Source: Clostridium sp. UBA4108 (GTDB lineage: Bacteria; Bacillota; Clostridia; Clostridiales; Clostridiaceae). From it: a stretch of DNA of 64,000 bases. The stretch covers positions 182,186 through 246,185 of the forward strand of contig DFXM01000001.1 of NCBI GenBank assembly GCA_002381695.1, given 5' to 3'. Of this stretch, positions 35,812-43,813 are shown one piece after another. Both the position numbers and the translations under genes were made by a program. How positions within the stretch are numbered: the first letter of the stretch is position 1; every line of letters starts with the position of its first letter. The notes beneath the pieces were generated by a model. That model was given only the letters and a program-made list of their open reading frames with translations, was not told the origin of the DNA and searched no databases.

Positions 35812-37362
35812 ATGAGTATAGATAAAACTGCTATATTAATATGCGTTGTTATACTTGTTGTTTTAGTTGGAATTTTTGTTGTTATTTATACAAGAAAAAA
35901 TATATCTCAAGCCAATATATCTAAGTCTGAAGAAAAATCAAAGAGGATATTAGAAGATGCGTTAAAAGAGGCTGAATCTAAAAAGAAAGAGGCAATTCTT
36001 GAGGCTAAAGAAGAAGTTCATAGATTGAGGGCTGATCTTGAAAAAGAATCAAGAGAAAGAAGAAATGAAATTCAACGGTTAGAGAGAAGAAATCTTCAAA
36101 AAGAAGAAACTTTAGACAAAAAGACTATTGTTATTGAGAAAAAAGAAGAAGCATTAAATAAAAAACAACAAGAAATTGAAAGGTTAGAAGCCAGCATACA
36201 AGAATTGTATAATAAAGAAAGAGAAGAATTGGAAAGAGTATCTGGACTGACTTCAGAAGAAGCTAAAAAGCTTTTATTAGAAGAGGTTAGAAAAGAGATT
36301 AAACATGAAACTGCAATGTTAATAAAAGAAGTAGAGACAAAAGCTAAAGAAGAAGCCGATAAAAAGGCTAGAGAAATTATAACATATGCCATCCAAAGAT
36401 GCGCAGCAGATCACGTAGCAGAATCTACAGTACATGTTGTTTCTCTTCCGAATGATGAAATGAAGGGAAGAATCATAGGTAGAGAAGGTAGAAATATTAG
36501 AGCTCTTGAAACTCTTACTGGTGTTGATTTAATTATAGATGATACTCCAGAAGCAGTAATTCTTTCTGGATTTGATCCTATTCGAAGAGAAGTTGCAAGA
36601 ATAGCTTTAGAAAAGCTAATTGTTGATGGAAGAATTCATCCTGCAAGAATTGAAGAAATGGTTGAAAAAGCTAAGAAAGATGTAGATAATGATATAAGAG
36701 AAGAAGGCGAACAAGCAACTTTTGAAACTGGAGTTCATGGACTTCATAGTGAGATTATTAGACTCCTAGGAAGACTAAAGTATAGAACTAGTTATGGTCA
36801 AAATGTGTTAAAACATTCTATAGAAGTTTCATATTTAGCTGGACTTATGGCATCAGAATTAGGTATGGATCCTACCTTAGCTAAAAGGTGTGGATTATTA
36901 CATGATATAGGTAAGGCTGTTGACCATGAAGTTGAAGGACCACATGCACTTATAGGGGCTGAAATTGCTAAAAAGTATCATGAATCAGCTGTAGTTGTAA
37001 ATGCAATAGCTTCACATCATGGTGATGTAGAGCAACAATCTATAGAGGCTATATTAATTCAAGCAGCAGATGCTATTTCTGCAGCAAGACCAGGTGCAAG
37101 AAGAGAAACTTTAGAGGCATATATTAAAAGATTAGAAAAATTAGAAGAAATCGCAAATTCTTATGAAGGTGTGGAAAAGTCATATGCCATTCAGGCTGGA
37201 AGAGAAATTAGAATTATGATTAAACCAGAAGAAATTGATGATTCAGGAACTATTGAGGTGGCTAGGGATATTGTTAAGAGGATTGAAAGTGAACTTGAAT
37301 ATCCTGGACAAATCAAAGTTAATGTAATTAGAGAAACTCGTGCAATTGAGTATGCAAAATAG
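35812..37362 (+). CDS. rny: Ribonuclease Y
   Basis: Membrane-anchored endoribonuclease that starts decay of most mRNAs in many Firmicutes. The 516-aa protein has a single N-terminal membrane helix (about 5-24), a long charged coiled coil (about 30-200), a KH domain (DEMKGRIIGREGRNIRALE, about 215-270) and an HD domain with CGLLHDIGKAVDHEVEGPH (about 355-380) and ASHHGDVE. The ATG follows AAAGGAGGTG. It is transcribed alone between a dyad-overlapped promoter and a strong terminator; the recA-rny-spoVS order is common in clostridia. Confidence 0.98.
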   Translation: MSIDKTAILICVVILVVLVGIFVVIYTRKNISQANISKSEEKSKRILEDALKEAESKKKEAILEAKEEVHRLRADLEKESRERRNEIQRLERRNLQKEETLDKKTIVIEKKEEALNKKQQEIERLEASIQELYNKEREELERVSGLTSEEAKKLLLEEVRKEIKHETAMLIKEVETKAKEEADKKAREIITYAIQRCAADHVAESTVHVVSLPNDEMKGRIIGREGRNIRALETLTGVDLIIDDTPEAVILSGFDPIRREVARIALEKLIVDGRIHPARIEEMVEKAKKDVDNDIREEGEQATFETGVHGLHSEIIRLLGRLKYRTSYGQNVLKHSIEVSYLAGLMASELGMDPTLAKRCGLLHDIGKAVDHEVEGPHALIGAEIAKKYHESAVVVNAIASHHGDVEQQSIEAILIQAADAISAARPGARRETLEAYIKRLEKLEEIANSYEGVEKSYAIQAGREIRIMIKPEEIDDSGTIEVARDIVKRIESELEYPGQIKVNVIRETRAIEYAK

Positions 37363-37382
37363 AATATTGATGAATAAGAAAG

Positions 37383-37407
37383 AAACCTCCTTTTTAGGAG
37401 GTTTTTT
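37383..37407 (+). terminator. Rho-independent terminator after rny
   Basis: AAACCTCC (37383-37390) pairs with GGAGGTTT (37397-37404), followed by more T's. Confidence 0.92.
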
Positions 37408-37492
37408 ATATTTGTTTAAACTTATAAATCGTACAATAAATAATAGATTTTGTTGAATATTACATTTTTATTAGTAATTTGTTAAAAAATTT

Positions 37493-37519
37493 AGAGGATT
37501 TTTAATATTTATGTAGAAT
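37493..37519 (+). promoter_or_regulatory. sigma-H promoter for spoVS
   Basis: AGAGGATTT (37493-37501), 11-nt spacer, GTAGAAT (37513-37519). It matches the Bacillus sigma-H pattern RnAGGAWWW-N11/12-RnnGAAT at every defined position. spoVS is sigma-H dependent in Bacillus, which supports the call. Confidence 0.75.
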
Positions 37520-37583
37520 TAATAATATGTGCAATAATAGATAGATTATAAATATACTATGAATTTATATTAGGAGGTTTAAT

Positions 37584-37844
37584 ATGGAGGTATTAAAAGT
37601 TTCAGCAAAATCAAGTCCAAATTCTGTAGCAGGTGCACTAGCGGGGGTATTAAGAGAAAAAGGAGGAGCTGAAATACAAGCTATTGGTGCTGGAGCAATA
37701 AATCAAGCTATTAAGGCTGTAGCAATAGCTAGAGGTTTTGTGGCACCAAGTGGAGTTGACTTAGTATGTATACCAGCTTTTACAGATATTGAAATTGATG
37801 GTGAAGAAAGAACAGCCATCAGATTAATAGTACAACCTAAATAA
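37584..37844 (+). CDS. spoVS: Stage V sporulation protein S
   Basis: Small Alba-like protein needed for progress past stage V in Bacillus sporulation, also affecting septation. The 86-aa protein has the full family length and near-universal sequence: VLKVSAKSSPNSVAGALAG, GGAEIQAIGAGAINQAIKA, IARGFVAPSG and the C-terminal RTAIRLIVQP. AGGAGG precedes the ATG. It is monocistronic, with a sigma-H promoter 90 nt upstream and its own terminator. Confidence 0.98.
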   Translation: MEVLKVSAKSSPNSVAGALAGVLREKGGAEIQAIGAGAINQAIKAVAIARGFVAPSGVDLVCIPAFTDIEIDGEERTAIRLIVQPK

Positions 37845-37856
37845 TTTAAATATCAT

Positions 37857-37890
37857 AAGTAAAGAGCATTAAAGTTCTTTACTTTTTTAT
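37857..37890 (+). terminator. Rho-independent terminator after spoVS
   Basis: AAGTAAAGA (37857-37865) pairs with TCTTTACTT (37876-37884); a run of T's follows. Confidence 0.88.
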
Positions 37891-37940
37891 TAACAATATT
37901 CATACATAAGGTATAAAATAGTAAATTTATAACTTCATTA

Positions 37941-37969
37941 TTTACACTGATTAATAGAAGTGTTATTAT
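37941..37969 (+). promoter_or_regulatory. Likely promoter for the aminotransferase-HPr pair
   Basis: TTTACA (37941-37946), 17-nt spacer, TATTAT (37964-37969). A long AT-rich leader of about 165 nt follows; no riboswitch or T-box signature was recognised in it. Confidence 0.5.
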
Positions 37970-38140
37970 TGAATTATGAAGAATATATTTCATTAAAATA
38001 AATAATGAAAGTCAAAATTCATATGTGTATAAAATTTAAATATTGCAGTTTAAATGAATAATGAACTTTTATGTTATAAAGATTATTATTTATTTAAATA
38101 ATAATGTTGATTAATAATAAAATTACTGGGGGTACTCATA

Positions 38141-39334
38141 ATGATACTATCAAAAAAAGCAATGGGAATTTCACCATCATTAACATTGGCAATAACAGCT
38201 AAAGCTAAAAAGATGAAAGCTGAAGGAATTGACGTAATAGGTTTTGGAGCAGGAGAGCCAGATTTTAACACTCCAAAAAATATACAGGAAGCAGCAATAA
38301 AAGCAATACAAGAAGGTCTTACAAGATATACTGCAGCTTCAGGAATTATTGAATTAAAAGAAGCTATAGTTAATAAGCTAAAAAATGATAATGGTTTAGA
38401 GTATAAAACTTCTCAAATAGTAATTTCTACTGGAGCAAAACAATGCTTAGCTAACGTATTTCAGGCTATATTAAATACTGGAGATGAGGTTATAATAGGA
38501 GCACCTTATTGGGTTAGTTATCCAGAATTAGTTCAATTAGCGGATGGTGTTCCTGTATATGTTCATACTGAGGAAAAGAATAATTTTAAAATAACTGTAG
38601 AAGAATTAGAGAAAGTAGCAACAAAAAATACTAAAGCTATAGTAATTAATAGTCCTAATAATCCTACTGGAACAGCATATACTAGAGAAGAGTTACAAGC
38701 ATTAGCTGATTTTGCAAAAGATAAAAATATACTTATAATTTCTGATGAAATATATGAAAAACTTTTATATGGAGAGAATGGACATATTTCTATAGCTAGT
38801 TTATCAGAAGATGCTTATAACAGAACTATAGTAATAAATGGAGTTTCAAAAGCTTATGCAATGACAGGATGGAGAATAGGATATGCTGCAAGCAGTGAAG
38901 CGATAACAAAGCTTATGTCTAACATTCAAAGTCATACTACATCTAATCCATGTTCAATTTCACAATATGCATCTGTAGAGGCACTAAATGGTGATCAAAG
39001 TGAAGTTGAAAGAATGAAAGTGGAATTTAAAAATAGAAGAGACTATATGGTTGAACGAATTAACGCTATAGATAATTTATCATGTATAAAGCCAGAAGGT
39101 GCATTCTATGTTATGGTAAACATTTCTAAAGTGTTAAATAAAGAAGTAGATGGTTCAATAATAAAAGATTCACTTATATTTAGTGATTTGTTACTAGAAA
39201 AGGAAAGAGTAGCAGTAATACCAGGAATAGCTTTTGGAGTAGATGAATTTATAAGACTTTCTTATGCAACATCTATAGAAAATATTAAAAATGGATTAGA
39301 TAGAATCGAAAAATTTGTAAATACTATAAAGTAA
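38141..39334 (+). CDS. Class I PLP-dependent aminotransferase (aspartate aminotransferase type)
   Basis: Transfers amino groups between amino acids and 2-oxo acids, probably aspartate/glutamate. The 397-aa protein has the fold type I signatures GFGAGEPDFNTPKNI, the substrate region APYWVSYPELV, INSPNNPTGTAY, ISDEIYEKLLY and the PLP-lysine segment GVSKAYAMTGWRIGYAA (Lys about residue 236), with an Arg-containing end IRLSYATS. This pattern is close to AspB of Bacillus and thermophiles. ATG 38141 follows a GGGGG-type site. It is followed after 33 nt by HPr. The preferred substrate is not proven. Confidence 0.9.
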   Translation: MILSKKAMGISPSLTLAITAKAKKMKAEGIDVIGFGAGEPDFNTPKNIQEAAIKAIQEGLTRYTAASGIIELKEAIVNKLKNDNGLEYKTSQIVISTGAKQCLANVFQAILNTGDEVIIGAPYWVSYPELVQLADGVPVYVHTEEKNNFKITVEELEKVATKNTKAIVINSPNNPTGTAYTREELQALADFAKDKNILIISDEIYEKLLYGENGHISIASLSEDAYNRTIVINGVSKAYAMTGWRIGYAASSEAITKLMSNIQSHTTSNPCSISQYASVEALNGDQSEVERMKVEFKNRRDYMVERINAIDNLSCIKPEGAFYVMVNISKVLNKEVDGSIIKDSLIFSDLLLEKERVAVIPGIAFGVDEFIRLSYATSIENIKNGLDRIEKFVNTIK

Positions 39335-39367
39335 TCAAATAAAAAATCAAAAAAGAGGTGATACACC

Positions 39368-39625
39368 GTGGTATCTATGGATATTACTATAAATAGTCCA
39401 CAAGGACTTCATGCTAGGCCAGCTACTTTGTTAGTACAGAAGTCCACAATTTTCAAATCAGATGTTACCATTGAGTGTAATGGAAAAAGCGCAAATGCTA
39501 AAAGTTTAATAGGGGTGTTATCTTTAGGAGTAAATCAAGGATATACTATTAAGATTATAACTAAAGGAACTGATGAAGAATATGCTTTAAAAGAACTAAT
39601 TAAACTTATAGAAGGATTAAAATAA
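39368..39625 (+). CDS. ptsH: Phosphocarrier protein HPr
   Basis: Central phospho-relay of the sugar phosphotransferase system and, in Firmicutes, a regulator of catabolite repression. The 85-aa protein has the catalytic His exactly at position 15 in GLHARPA and the HPr-kinase target Ser at position 46 in AKSLIGVLSLG, so it is a full HPr rather than a Crh. The start is GTG 39368, which both fits GAGGTGAT spacing and gives the canonical numbering. It is separate from ptsI, as in many clostridia, and follows an aminotransferase gene. Confidence 0.94.
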   Translation: MVSMDITINSPQGLHARPATLLVQKSTIFKSDVTIECNGKSANAKSLIGVLSLGVNQGYTIKIITKGTDEEYALKELIKLIEGLK

Positions 39626-39652
39626 GAACTGCTAAATGCAGTTCTTTTATTT
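39624..39652 (+). terminator. Rho-independent terminator after ptsH
   Basis: AAGAACTGC (39624-39632) pairs with GCAGTTCTT (39638-39646), followed by TTATTT. The stem starts at the stop codon. Confidence 0.85.
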
Positions 39653-39670
39653 AATTTAGGAGGGTTAGAT

Positions 39671-40648
39671 TTGAGTGATATTATAATTTCAAAAAAGTGT
39701 AATCAGATCCAATTTCCTAAAGATATGCACTTTATAAAATACTTTTTAACCATTAAAGGAACTAAAAGTAAATATACAGCTATTAGCTATGAAAGAGATA
39801 TTAAAGACTTTTTTAATGTAAATTGTGTAGATATGATAACACTAGATGATATAAAAAGAGTGAATATATTTCAAGTACAAAGTTTTATAATGGAATTGCA
39901 GGATAAAAATTTATCTTCAGCTACAATAAATAGAAAAATTTCAAGCTTAAGTGCTCTTTATAAATGGCTTATGAAATATGAAGATAATTACACTGATTTT
40001 CAGCTTATAAAATATAATCCTTTTGGTAACGTTAAAGAAGAAAAACCTACAGTAAATAATAAAGATACAGAATTTCTTACGAAAGATGAGTGTAAAAAAC
40101 TATTAGAGAGTATAAAAACCAACACCGTATTGGGGTTAAGAAATAAAGCTATACTTTCCTTAGCTTTTACCACAGCACTAAGAAAATCTGAAATTATAAA
40201 TATAAAAATAGGTAATATAAAAAAATATGGGGAATTTGAAGTCATTGAGGTTACCAGAAAAGGTGGTAAGAGAGATTTAGTGAAACTTCAACCAAAAGTA
40301 TTAGAGTTAATAGAAATGTACTTAAGAGAAACTTCGAGGGATAAAGATATAAATAGTGATGATTACTTATTTATTGGACATTCAACAAATAATAACAATA
40401 GAAAAAAATTAGATGCAAGTACATTAAACTACATGATTAAAAAGGTTTGTATTAATGCGGGGATAGATAAAAAAATAAAGGTACATTCTACAAGACATAC
40501 AGCTATAACTCTAGCTATAACTAATGGTGCAACAATAGAAAAGGTAAGGGAATTTGCAGCTCATAGAAATATATCAACTACTAATAGATATATTCATTCT
40601 ATCGATAAGTTTAAAAATAACCCAGGAGATAATATAGATATAATATAG
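39671..40648 (+). CDS. Tyrosine site-specific recombinase, XerC/XerD-like
   Basis: Phage-integrase-family recombinase of 325 aa. The N-terminal SAM-like DNA-binding domain (about 20-100, AISYERDIKDFF and SATINRKISSLSALYKWL) is followed by the catalytic domain with the expected residues: Arg in TALRKSEI (near 170), Lys in TRKGGKRD (near 198), His-x-x-Arg in HSTRHTAI (near 271), His in AAHRNIS (near 298) and the Tyr nucleophile in TNRYIHS (near 307). Start TTG 39671 after GGAGGG. It is longer than typical XerC/D (about 295-305 aa). No excisionase, att repeat or other mobile gene is seen nearby, so it could be a chromosome-dimer recombinase or a domesticated integrase. Confidence 0.85.
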   Translation: MSDIIISKKCNQIQFPKDMHFIKYFLTIKGTKSKYTAISYERDIKDFFNVNCVDMITLDDIKRVNIFQVQSFIMELQDKNLSSATINRKISSLSALYKWLMKYEDNYTDFQLIKYNPFGNVKEEKPTVNNKDTEFLTKDECKKLLESIKTNTVLGLRNKAILSLAFTTALRKSEIINIKIGNIKKYGEFEVIEVTRKGGKRDLVKLQPKVLELIEMYLRETSRDKDINSDDYLFIGHSTNNNNRKKLDASTLNYMIKKVCINAGIDKKIKVHSTRHTAITLAITNGATIEKVREFAAHRNISTTNRYIHSIDKFKNNPGDNIDII

Positions 40649-40669
40649 AAAAAGTTTTATAAATTTTTG

Positions 40670-40698
40670 GAATGTATTTATAATAATATGCATACATT
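40670..40698 (+). promoter_or_regulatory. Possible sigma-E (mother-cell) promoter
   Basis: GAATGTAT (40670-40677), 13-nt spacer, CATACATT (40691-40698). It fits the Bacillus sigma-E pattern KMATAWWW-N13/15-CATACAHT with one mismatch, and lies 36 nt before the unknown gene at 40735. Motif only. Confidence 0.4.
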
Positions 40699-40734
40699 TT
40701 ATTGTAGTTATTGAAAATAAAATGGAGGTATATT

Positions 40735-41205
40735 ATGGGTTTTGATAATGAGTATGATTTTATACCCTTAGCACCAATGACATATAATTCAATGCCCCAA
40801 GAGATGAAAGATTTTATATGCACTTGTGGTATGTTTGGAACAATGCCAGGAAGTAATTTAGATGCTGCTATTCAAAGAGGGGTTACTCTAGAAGTAAATT
40901 CATTGGAAGAATCTTCACCTGTAAAAAATAAAAGTTTATATGATGAAGAAGATGACGAGAAAATAGATGCATATGTAGAGCAGAATAAAGATAATTTAAT
41001 AAAAGAAGATAGAGGACTTTCAGGAACAGAGAATGAACGTGACTATGATAATAATTTAGAAGAACATTCTATGGTAGAAAAAATATTAAGAGATATAGAA
41101 TGCAATAATCCAGGAATTTTTAAATTCTTAGAATTAAATGGTATACCATATGTTAAGGCTAAGAAGTTTATAAAGAGAGTAATAAGATTAACTTTAATGT
41201 ATTGA
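40735..41205 (+). CDS. Hypothetical protein, 156 aa, possibly sporulation-linked
   Basis: I do not recognise this protein. It starts at ATG 40735, which has GGAGGT upstream; the open frame extends further 5' but without a better site. Three parts are visible: a Pro/Met-rich N-terminus (DFIPLAPMTYNSMPQEM) with a CTCG cysteine pair, about residues 1-55; a highly acidic, low-complexity linker (about 60-115, EEDDEKIDAYVEQ); and a basic, probably helical C-terminus (MVEKILRDIE to FIKRVIRLTLMY). No signal peptide or membrane segment is seen. It is monocistronic, with a sigma-E-like promoter before it and a terminator after, between a recombinase and a SPOR protein. Codon use resembles its neighbours. 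Confidence 0.8.
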   Translation: MGFDNEYDFIPLAPMTYNSMPQEMKDFICTCGMFGTMPGSNLDAAIQRGVTLEVNSLEESSPVKNKSLYDEEDDEKIDAYVEQNKDNLIKEDRGLSGTENERDYDNNLEEHSMVEKILRDIECNNPGIFKFLELNGIPYVKAKKFIKRVIRLTLMY

Positions 41206-41216
41206 TAAGCTATTTG

Positions 41217-41250
41217 AAAAATCGGTAATAAATGCCGATTTTTTCTTTTA
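41217..41250 (+). terminator. Rho-independent terminator after the 156-aa hypothetical gene
   Basis: AAAAATCGG (41217-41225) pairs with CCGATTTTT (41235-41243), followed by a T-rich tract. Confidence 0.88.
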
Positions 41251-41294
41251 TAAAACTGTAATAAAAACGAAAATACAACTATATAATTTATTAG

Positions 41295-41316
41295 ACCTAT
41301 AAAACTGAATATAGGT
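41295..41316 (+). promoter_or_regulatory. Inverted repeat upstream of the SPOR-domain gene
   Basis: ACCTATA (41295-41301) and TATAGGT (41310-41316) flank an 8-nt centre, ending 20 nt before the ATG. It could be an operator or an RNA hairpin close to the ribosome-binding site. Confidence 0.4.
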
Positions 41317-41335
41317 TTAGTATAGGGGGGATAAG

Positions 41336-42055
41336 ATGAAGTACACAAGATATGATATTAAGAATAAGAAAAGTAAAAAGAATATGGGAGCATCTCTTTT
41401 GTATTTTGGAGTAACGTTGATTATTGCAGTAATATTAGGGACTATAGGATCCAAGTTTTTGTTTAGACATGGAGCTATTGACAATGACAAGAAGCAAGAG
41501 ATAGATACATCTATAGTAGAAGAGAAAGGTAATAAAACAACTACTGGAGATTATAAACTTTATTTAGTACAATGTGGAGTATTTAAAGTAAAAGAAAATG
41601 CTGAGGAGGTTGTGAAAAAACTTTCAAATTTAGGAGAGCCTATAACAGAGCAACAAGGAGAATTATATAAAGTATATTTCGGAATATACACAGAAGAGCA
41701 GAGTAAAAATATATGTGAAAACTTAAAGGAAAAGAGTATTGATAGTACTAGAATTCCTATAAATATAATTTATGAAGATCTATCTACAGGACAGCTGTGT
41801 AAAATTACAGATAGTGTGTTGCAAGTGATTAACAAGGTATATGAGTCACAAATAGAATATGTGAACACTGAAGAGTTAAAAAAGTGGACACAGAGTCTTG
41901 ATCCTATAGATGAAACTATGAAGCATTATTCAGAAGTTCAACAACTAAAAGAATACGTGAATAATTTACCAGATAAAATTAAAAAAGGTGATAAACAGGT
42001 TCAAGAAGGAAGAAGTCTTGTATATGAAAAATTAATTAAATTCAAAAATAGTTAA
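41336..42055 (+). CDS. SPOR-domain membrane protein
   Basis: A 239-aa protein with a short basic cytoplasmic N-terminus, one membrane helix (GASLLYFGVTLIIAVILGTI, about residues 18-37) and an extracellular SPOR-type repeat (about 72-140: YKLYLVQCGVFKVKENAEEV, LYKVYFGIYTEEQ), followed by a helical C-terminus. SPOR domains bind peptidoglycan stripped of stem peptides at division sites, so a role at the septum or in wall remodelling is likely. GGGGGG-type ribosome-binding site. Two genes upstream of the maf-mreB-min cell-shape cluster. Precise function unknown. Confidence 0.82.
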   Translation: MKYTRYDIKNKKSKKNMGASLLYFGVTLIIAVILGTIGSKFLFRHGAIDNDKKQEIDTSIVEEKGNKTTTGDYKLYLVQCGVFKVKENAEEVVKKLSNLGEPITEQQGELYKVYFGIYTEEQSKNICENLKEKSIDSTRIPINIIYEDLSTGQLCKITDSVLQVINKVYESQIEYVNTEELKKWTQSLDPIDETMKHYSEVQQLKEYVNNLPDKIKKGDKQVQEGRSLVYEKLIKFKNS

Positions 42056-42058
42056 CAT

Positions 42059-42104
42059 GAAATAACACTATTTGTCATATTTAGTACACAGATAGTGTTA
42101 TTTC
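42059..42104 (+). terminator. Stem-loop after the SPOR-domain gene
   Basis: A 13-bp perfect stem (42059-42071 with 42092-42104; GAAATAACACTAT/ATAGTGTTATTTC) has a 20-nt loop. It begins at the stop codon; the T-tract is only within the 3' arm. Confidence 0.65.
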
Positions 42105-42248
42105 TATGTTATAAGCTATATTATACACTTATTTTATAAAAATTTTTTTAAAAATATTTTATGCTCTTGTGTAAAAAAATATTAAGTGTTAAACTATATA
42201 AGATGTAAAGTCTATAGTATATAGAATTTATATATTGGGGGATAATTT

Positions 42249-42509
42249 ATGGGAAGTGGTTTAAAAAAAACTAGGGAATACGCATTTATTACATTGTTAG
42301 GTGCTATTTCTGGAAGTTTTTTGGGAGAGATTTTAGCTAATTATTTTACAAAAGTAAATTTTTTAGGAAAATCATATTTTGTTGGATTACAAAATCCACT
42401 TGTTTTAGATTTAAAAGTTCTAGAAATAACTTTTGGATTAGGTTTAAATTTAAATATAATGTCTATTGTAGGAGTTATATTGGCAATAATATTATATAAA
42501 AAGTCTTAG
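42249..42509 (+). CDS. DUF4321-family membrane protein
   Basis: An 86-aa small membrane protein with two hydrophobic segments (AFITLLGAISGSFLGEIL, about 12-29, and NIMSIVGVILAIILY, about 68-83). The GxxxGxxxGE-like first segment and the PLVLDLKVLEITFGLGL block identify it as DUF4321, a clostridial family found next to maf, radC and mreB. Function unknown; the context suggests the envelope. It starts the DUF4321-maf-radC-mreBCD-mrdA run, with maf 9 nt downstream. Confidence 0.8.
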   Translation: MGSGLKKTREYAFITLLGAISGSFLGEILANYFTKVNFLGKSYFVGLQNPLVLDLKVLEITFGLGLNLNIMSIVGVILAIILYKKS

Positions 42510-42518
42510 GAGGCATCT

Positions 42519-43094
42519 ATGAACTTAGTACTTGCATCTGCATCTCCTAGAAGAAGTGAACTTTTAGAGAGGCTTACAAAGGATTTTCAAATTATAGCTA
42601 GTAATTTCAATGAAGAAGAAGTAATTTATTTCGGAAACATAGAAGAATATGTGTGTGATTTAGCGGAAGGAAAAGCTAGAGAAGTAGTTGAAAGAATTAA
42701 GGAACCATCTATAATAATTGGATGCGATACTATAGTTTTTTTTGAAGGTAAAATTCTTGGCAAGCCAAAGGATGAAAAAGAAGCTTTTGCAATGTTAAAA
42801 GCTTTAAGTGGAAAAACTCATGAAGTTTATTCTGGAATTACATTAATTCATACAGTTAGTAATAAAGTTATTAGAAAAGCCTTATGTACTAAAGTGAAAT
42901 TTATGGATTTATCAGAAGAGATGATTTTAAAGTATATAAGATTAGAAAAGCCTATGGATAAGGCTGGAGCTTATGGTATACAAGATGGAGGAGCAGTTTT
43001 TGTGGAACACATCTGTGGTTGTTACTATAATGTTATGGGACTTTCTTTAAATGGGCTGTATTTGTTGTTAAGGGATATGGGGGTAAATCTATAG
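42519..43094 (+). CDS. maf: Maf-family nucleoside triphosphate pyrophosphatase
   Basis: Hydrolyses dTTP/UTP and modified nucleotides, possibly as house-cleaning or in septum control. The 191-aa protein has the Maf signatures LASASPRRSELLERL, IIGCDTIVFFEGKILGKPKD, SGKTHEVYSGITLI and DKAGAYGIQDGGAVFVEHI, in order and full length. Overexpression of the Bacillus homologue blocks septation. It lies in its classical place before radC and mreB. Confidence 0.95.
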   Translation: MNLVLASASPRRSELLERLTKDFQIIASNFNEEEVIYFGNIEEYVCDLAEGKAREVVERIKEPSIIIGCDTIVFFEGKILGKPKDEKEAFAMLKALSGKTHEVYSGITLIHTVSNKVIRKALCTKVKFMDLSEEMILKYIRLEKPMDKAGAYGIQDGGAVFVEHICGCYYNVMGLSLNGLYLLLRDMGVNL

Positions 43095-43106
43095 AGGAGT
43101 TTTAAA

Positions 43107-43793
43107 ATGGAAGAAAAATTTAAGATTAAAGATTTACCAACTAATGAAAGGCCAAGGGAGCGACTTATAAAGTTTGGTGCTGATGTGCTAAATAATTCAG
43201 AACTTTTAGCTATAATTTTAAGAACTGGTAGTAAAAGTGAAAATGCAGTGAATCTATGCAATAGAGTGATAACTTGTGGTGGAGGCATAGATGGGTTACT
43301 TAATTTATCATTTAATGAGCTAAAAGCTATAAAAGGAGTAGGAGAAGCTAAAGCAACTCAAATCTTAGCACTAGCAGAAATTTCTAAGAGATTTAATTCT
43401 TTTGAATCAGGACGAGAGTTAAAAGTAACATGTCCAAAAGATGTGGCAGAATATATTATTCCTCAGATGAAAAGTTTAAAAAAAGAGTATTTTAAATTAA
43501 TTATGTTGAATACTAAAAATATAGTGATATCTTTAAAAGACATTTCGATGGGAAGTTTAAACAGTTCAATTGTTCACCCTAGAGAAGTATTCCTAGAAGC
43601 TATAAAGAACAGTAGTTCATCTGTAATATTGTGTCATAATCATCCTTCAGGAGATCCTACGCCAAGTAAAGAAGATATAGACATTACAAATAGATTAAAA
43701 GAATGTGGAAAGTTATTAGGAATAGAAGTTTTAGATCATATAATAGTCGGAGATATAAATTATATAAGTTTTAAAGAAAAAGGTTTTTTATAG
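43107..43793 (+). CDS. radC: RadC-family JAB-domain protein
   Basis: A 228-aa protein with an N-terminal helix-hairpin-helix region (FNELKAIKGVGEAKATQILA, about 70-90) and a C-terminal JAB/MPN domain with the metal motif HNHPSGDPTPSKED (about 175-188). Once linked to DNA repair, but the molecular function in bacteria remains unclear. It is 12 nt after maf and 20 nt before mreB, a widely conserved arrangement. Confidence 0.94.
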   Translation: MEEKFKIKDLPTNERPRERLIKFGADVLNNSELLAIILRTGSKSENAVNLCNRVITCGGGIDGLLNLSFNELKAIKGVGEAKATQILALAEISKRFNSFESGRELKVTCPKDVAEYIIPQMKSLKKEYFKLIMLNTKNIVISLKDISMGSLNSSIVHPREVFLEAIKNSSSSVILCHNHPSGDPTPSKEDIDITNRLKECGKLLGIEVLDHIIVGDINYISFKEKGFL

Positions 43794-43813
43794 ATTGAAA
43801 GGAGATTTTTTTA

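Noticed and set aside
37970..38140. Possible riboswitch or T-box in the long leader before the aminotransferase gene
   Set aside because: No T-box TGGNACC motif, no conserved riboswitch core and no terminator stem were seen.
39671..42509. Possible integrated mobile element around the tyrosine recombinase
   Set aside because: No direct att repeats, no phage or conjugation genes and unchanged base composition; the neighbours look like clostridial envelope genes.
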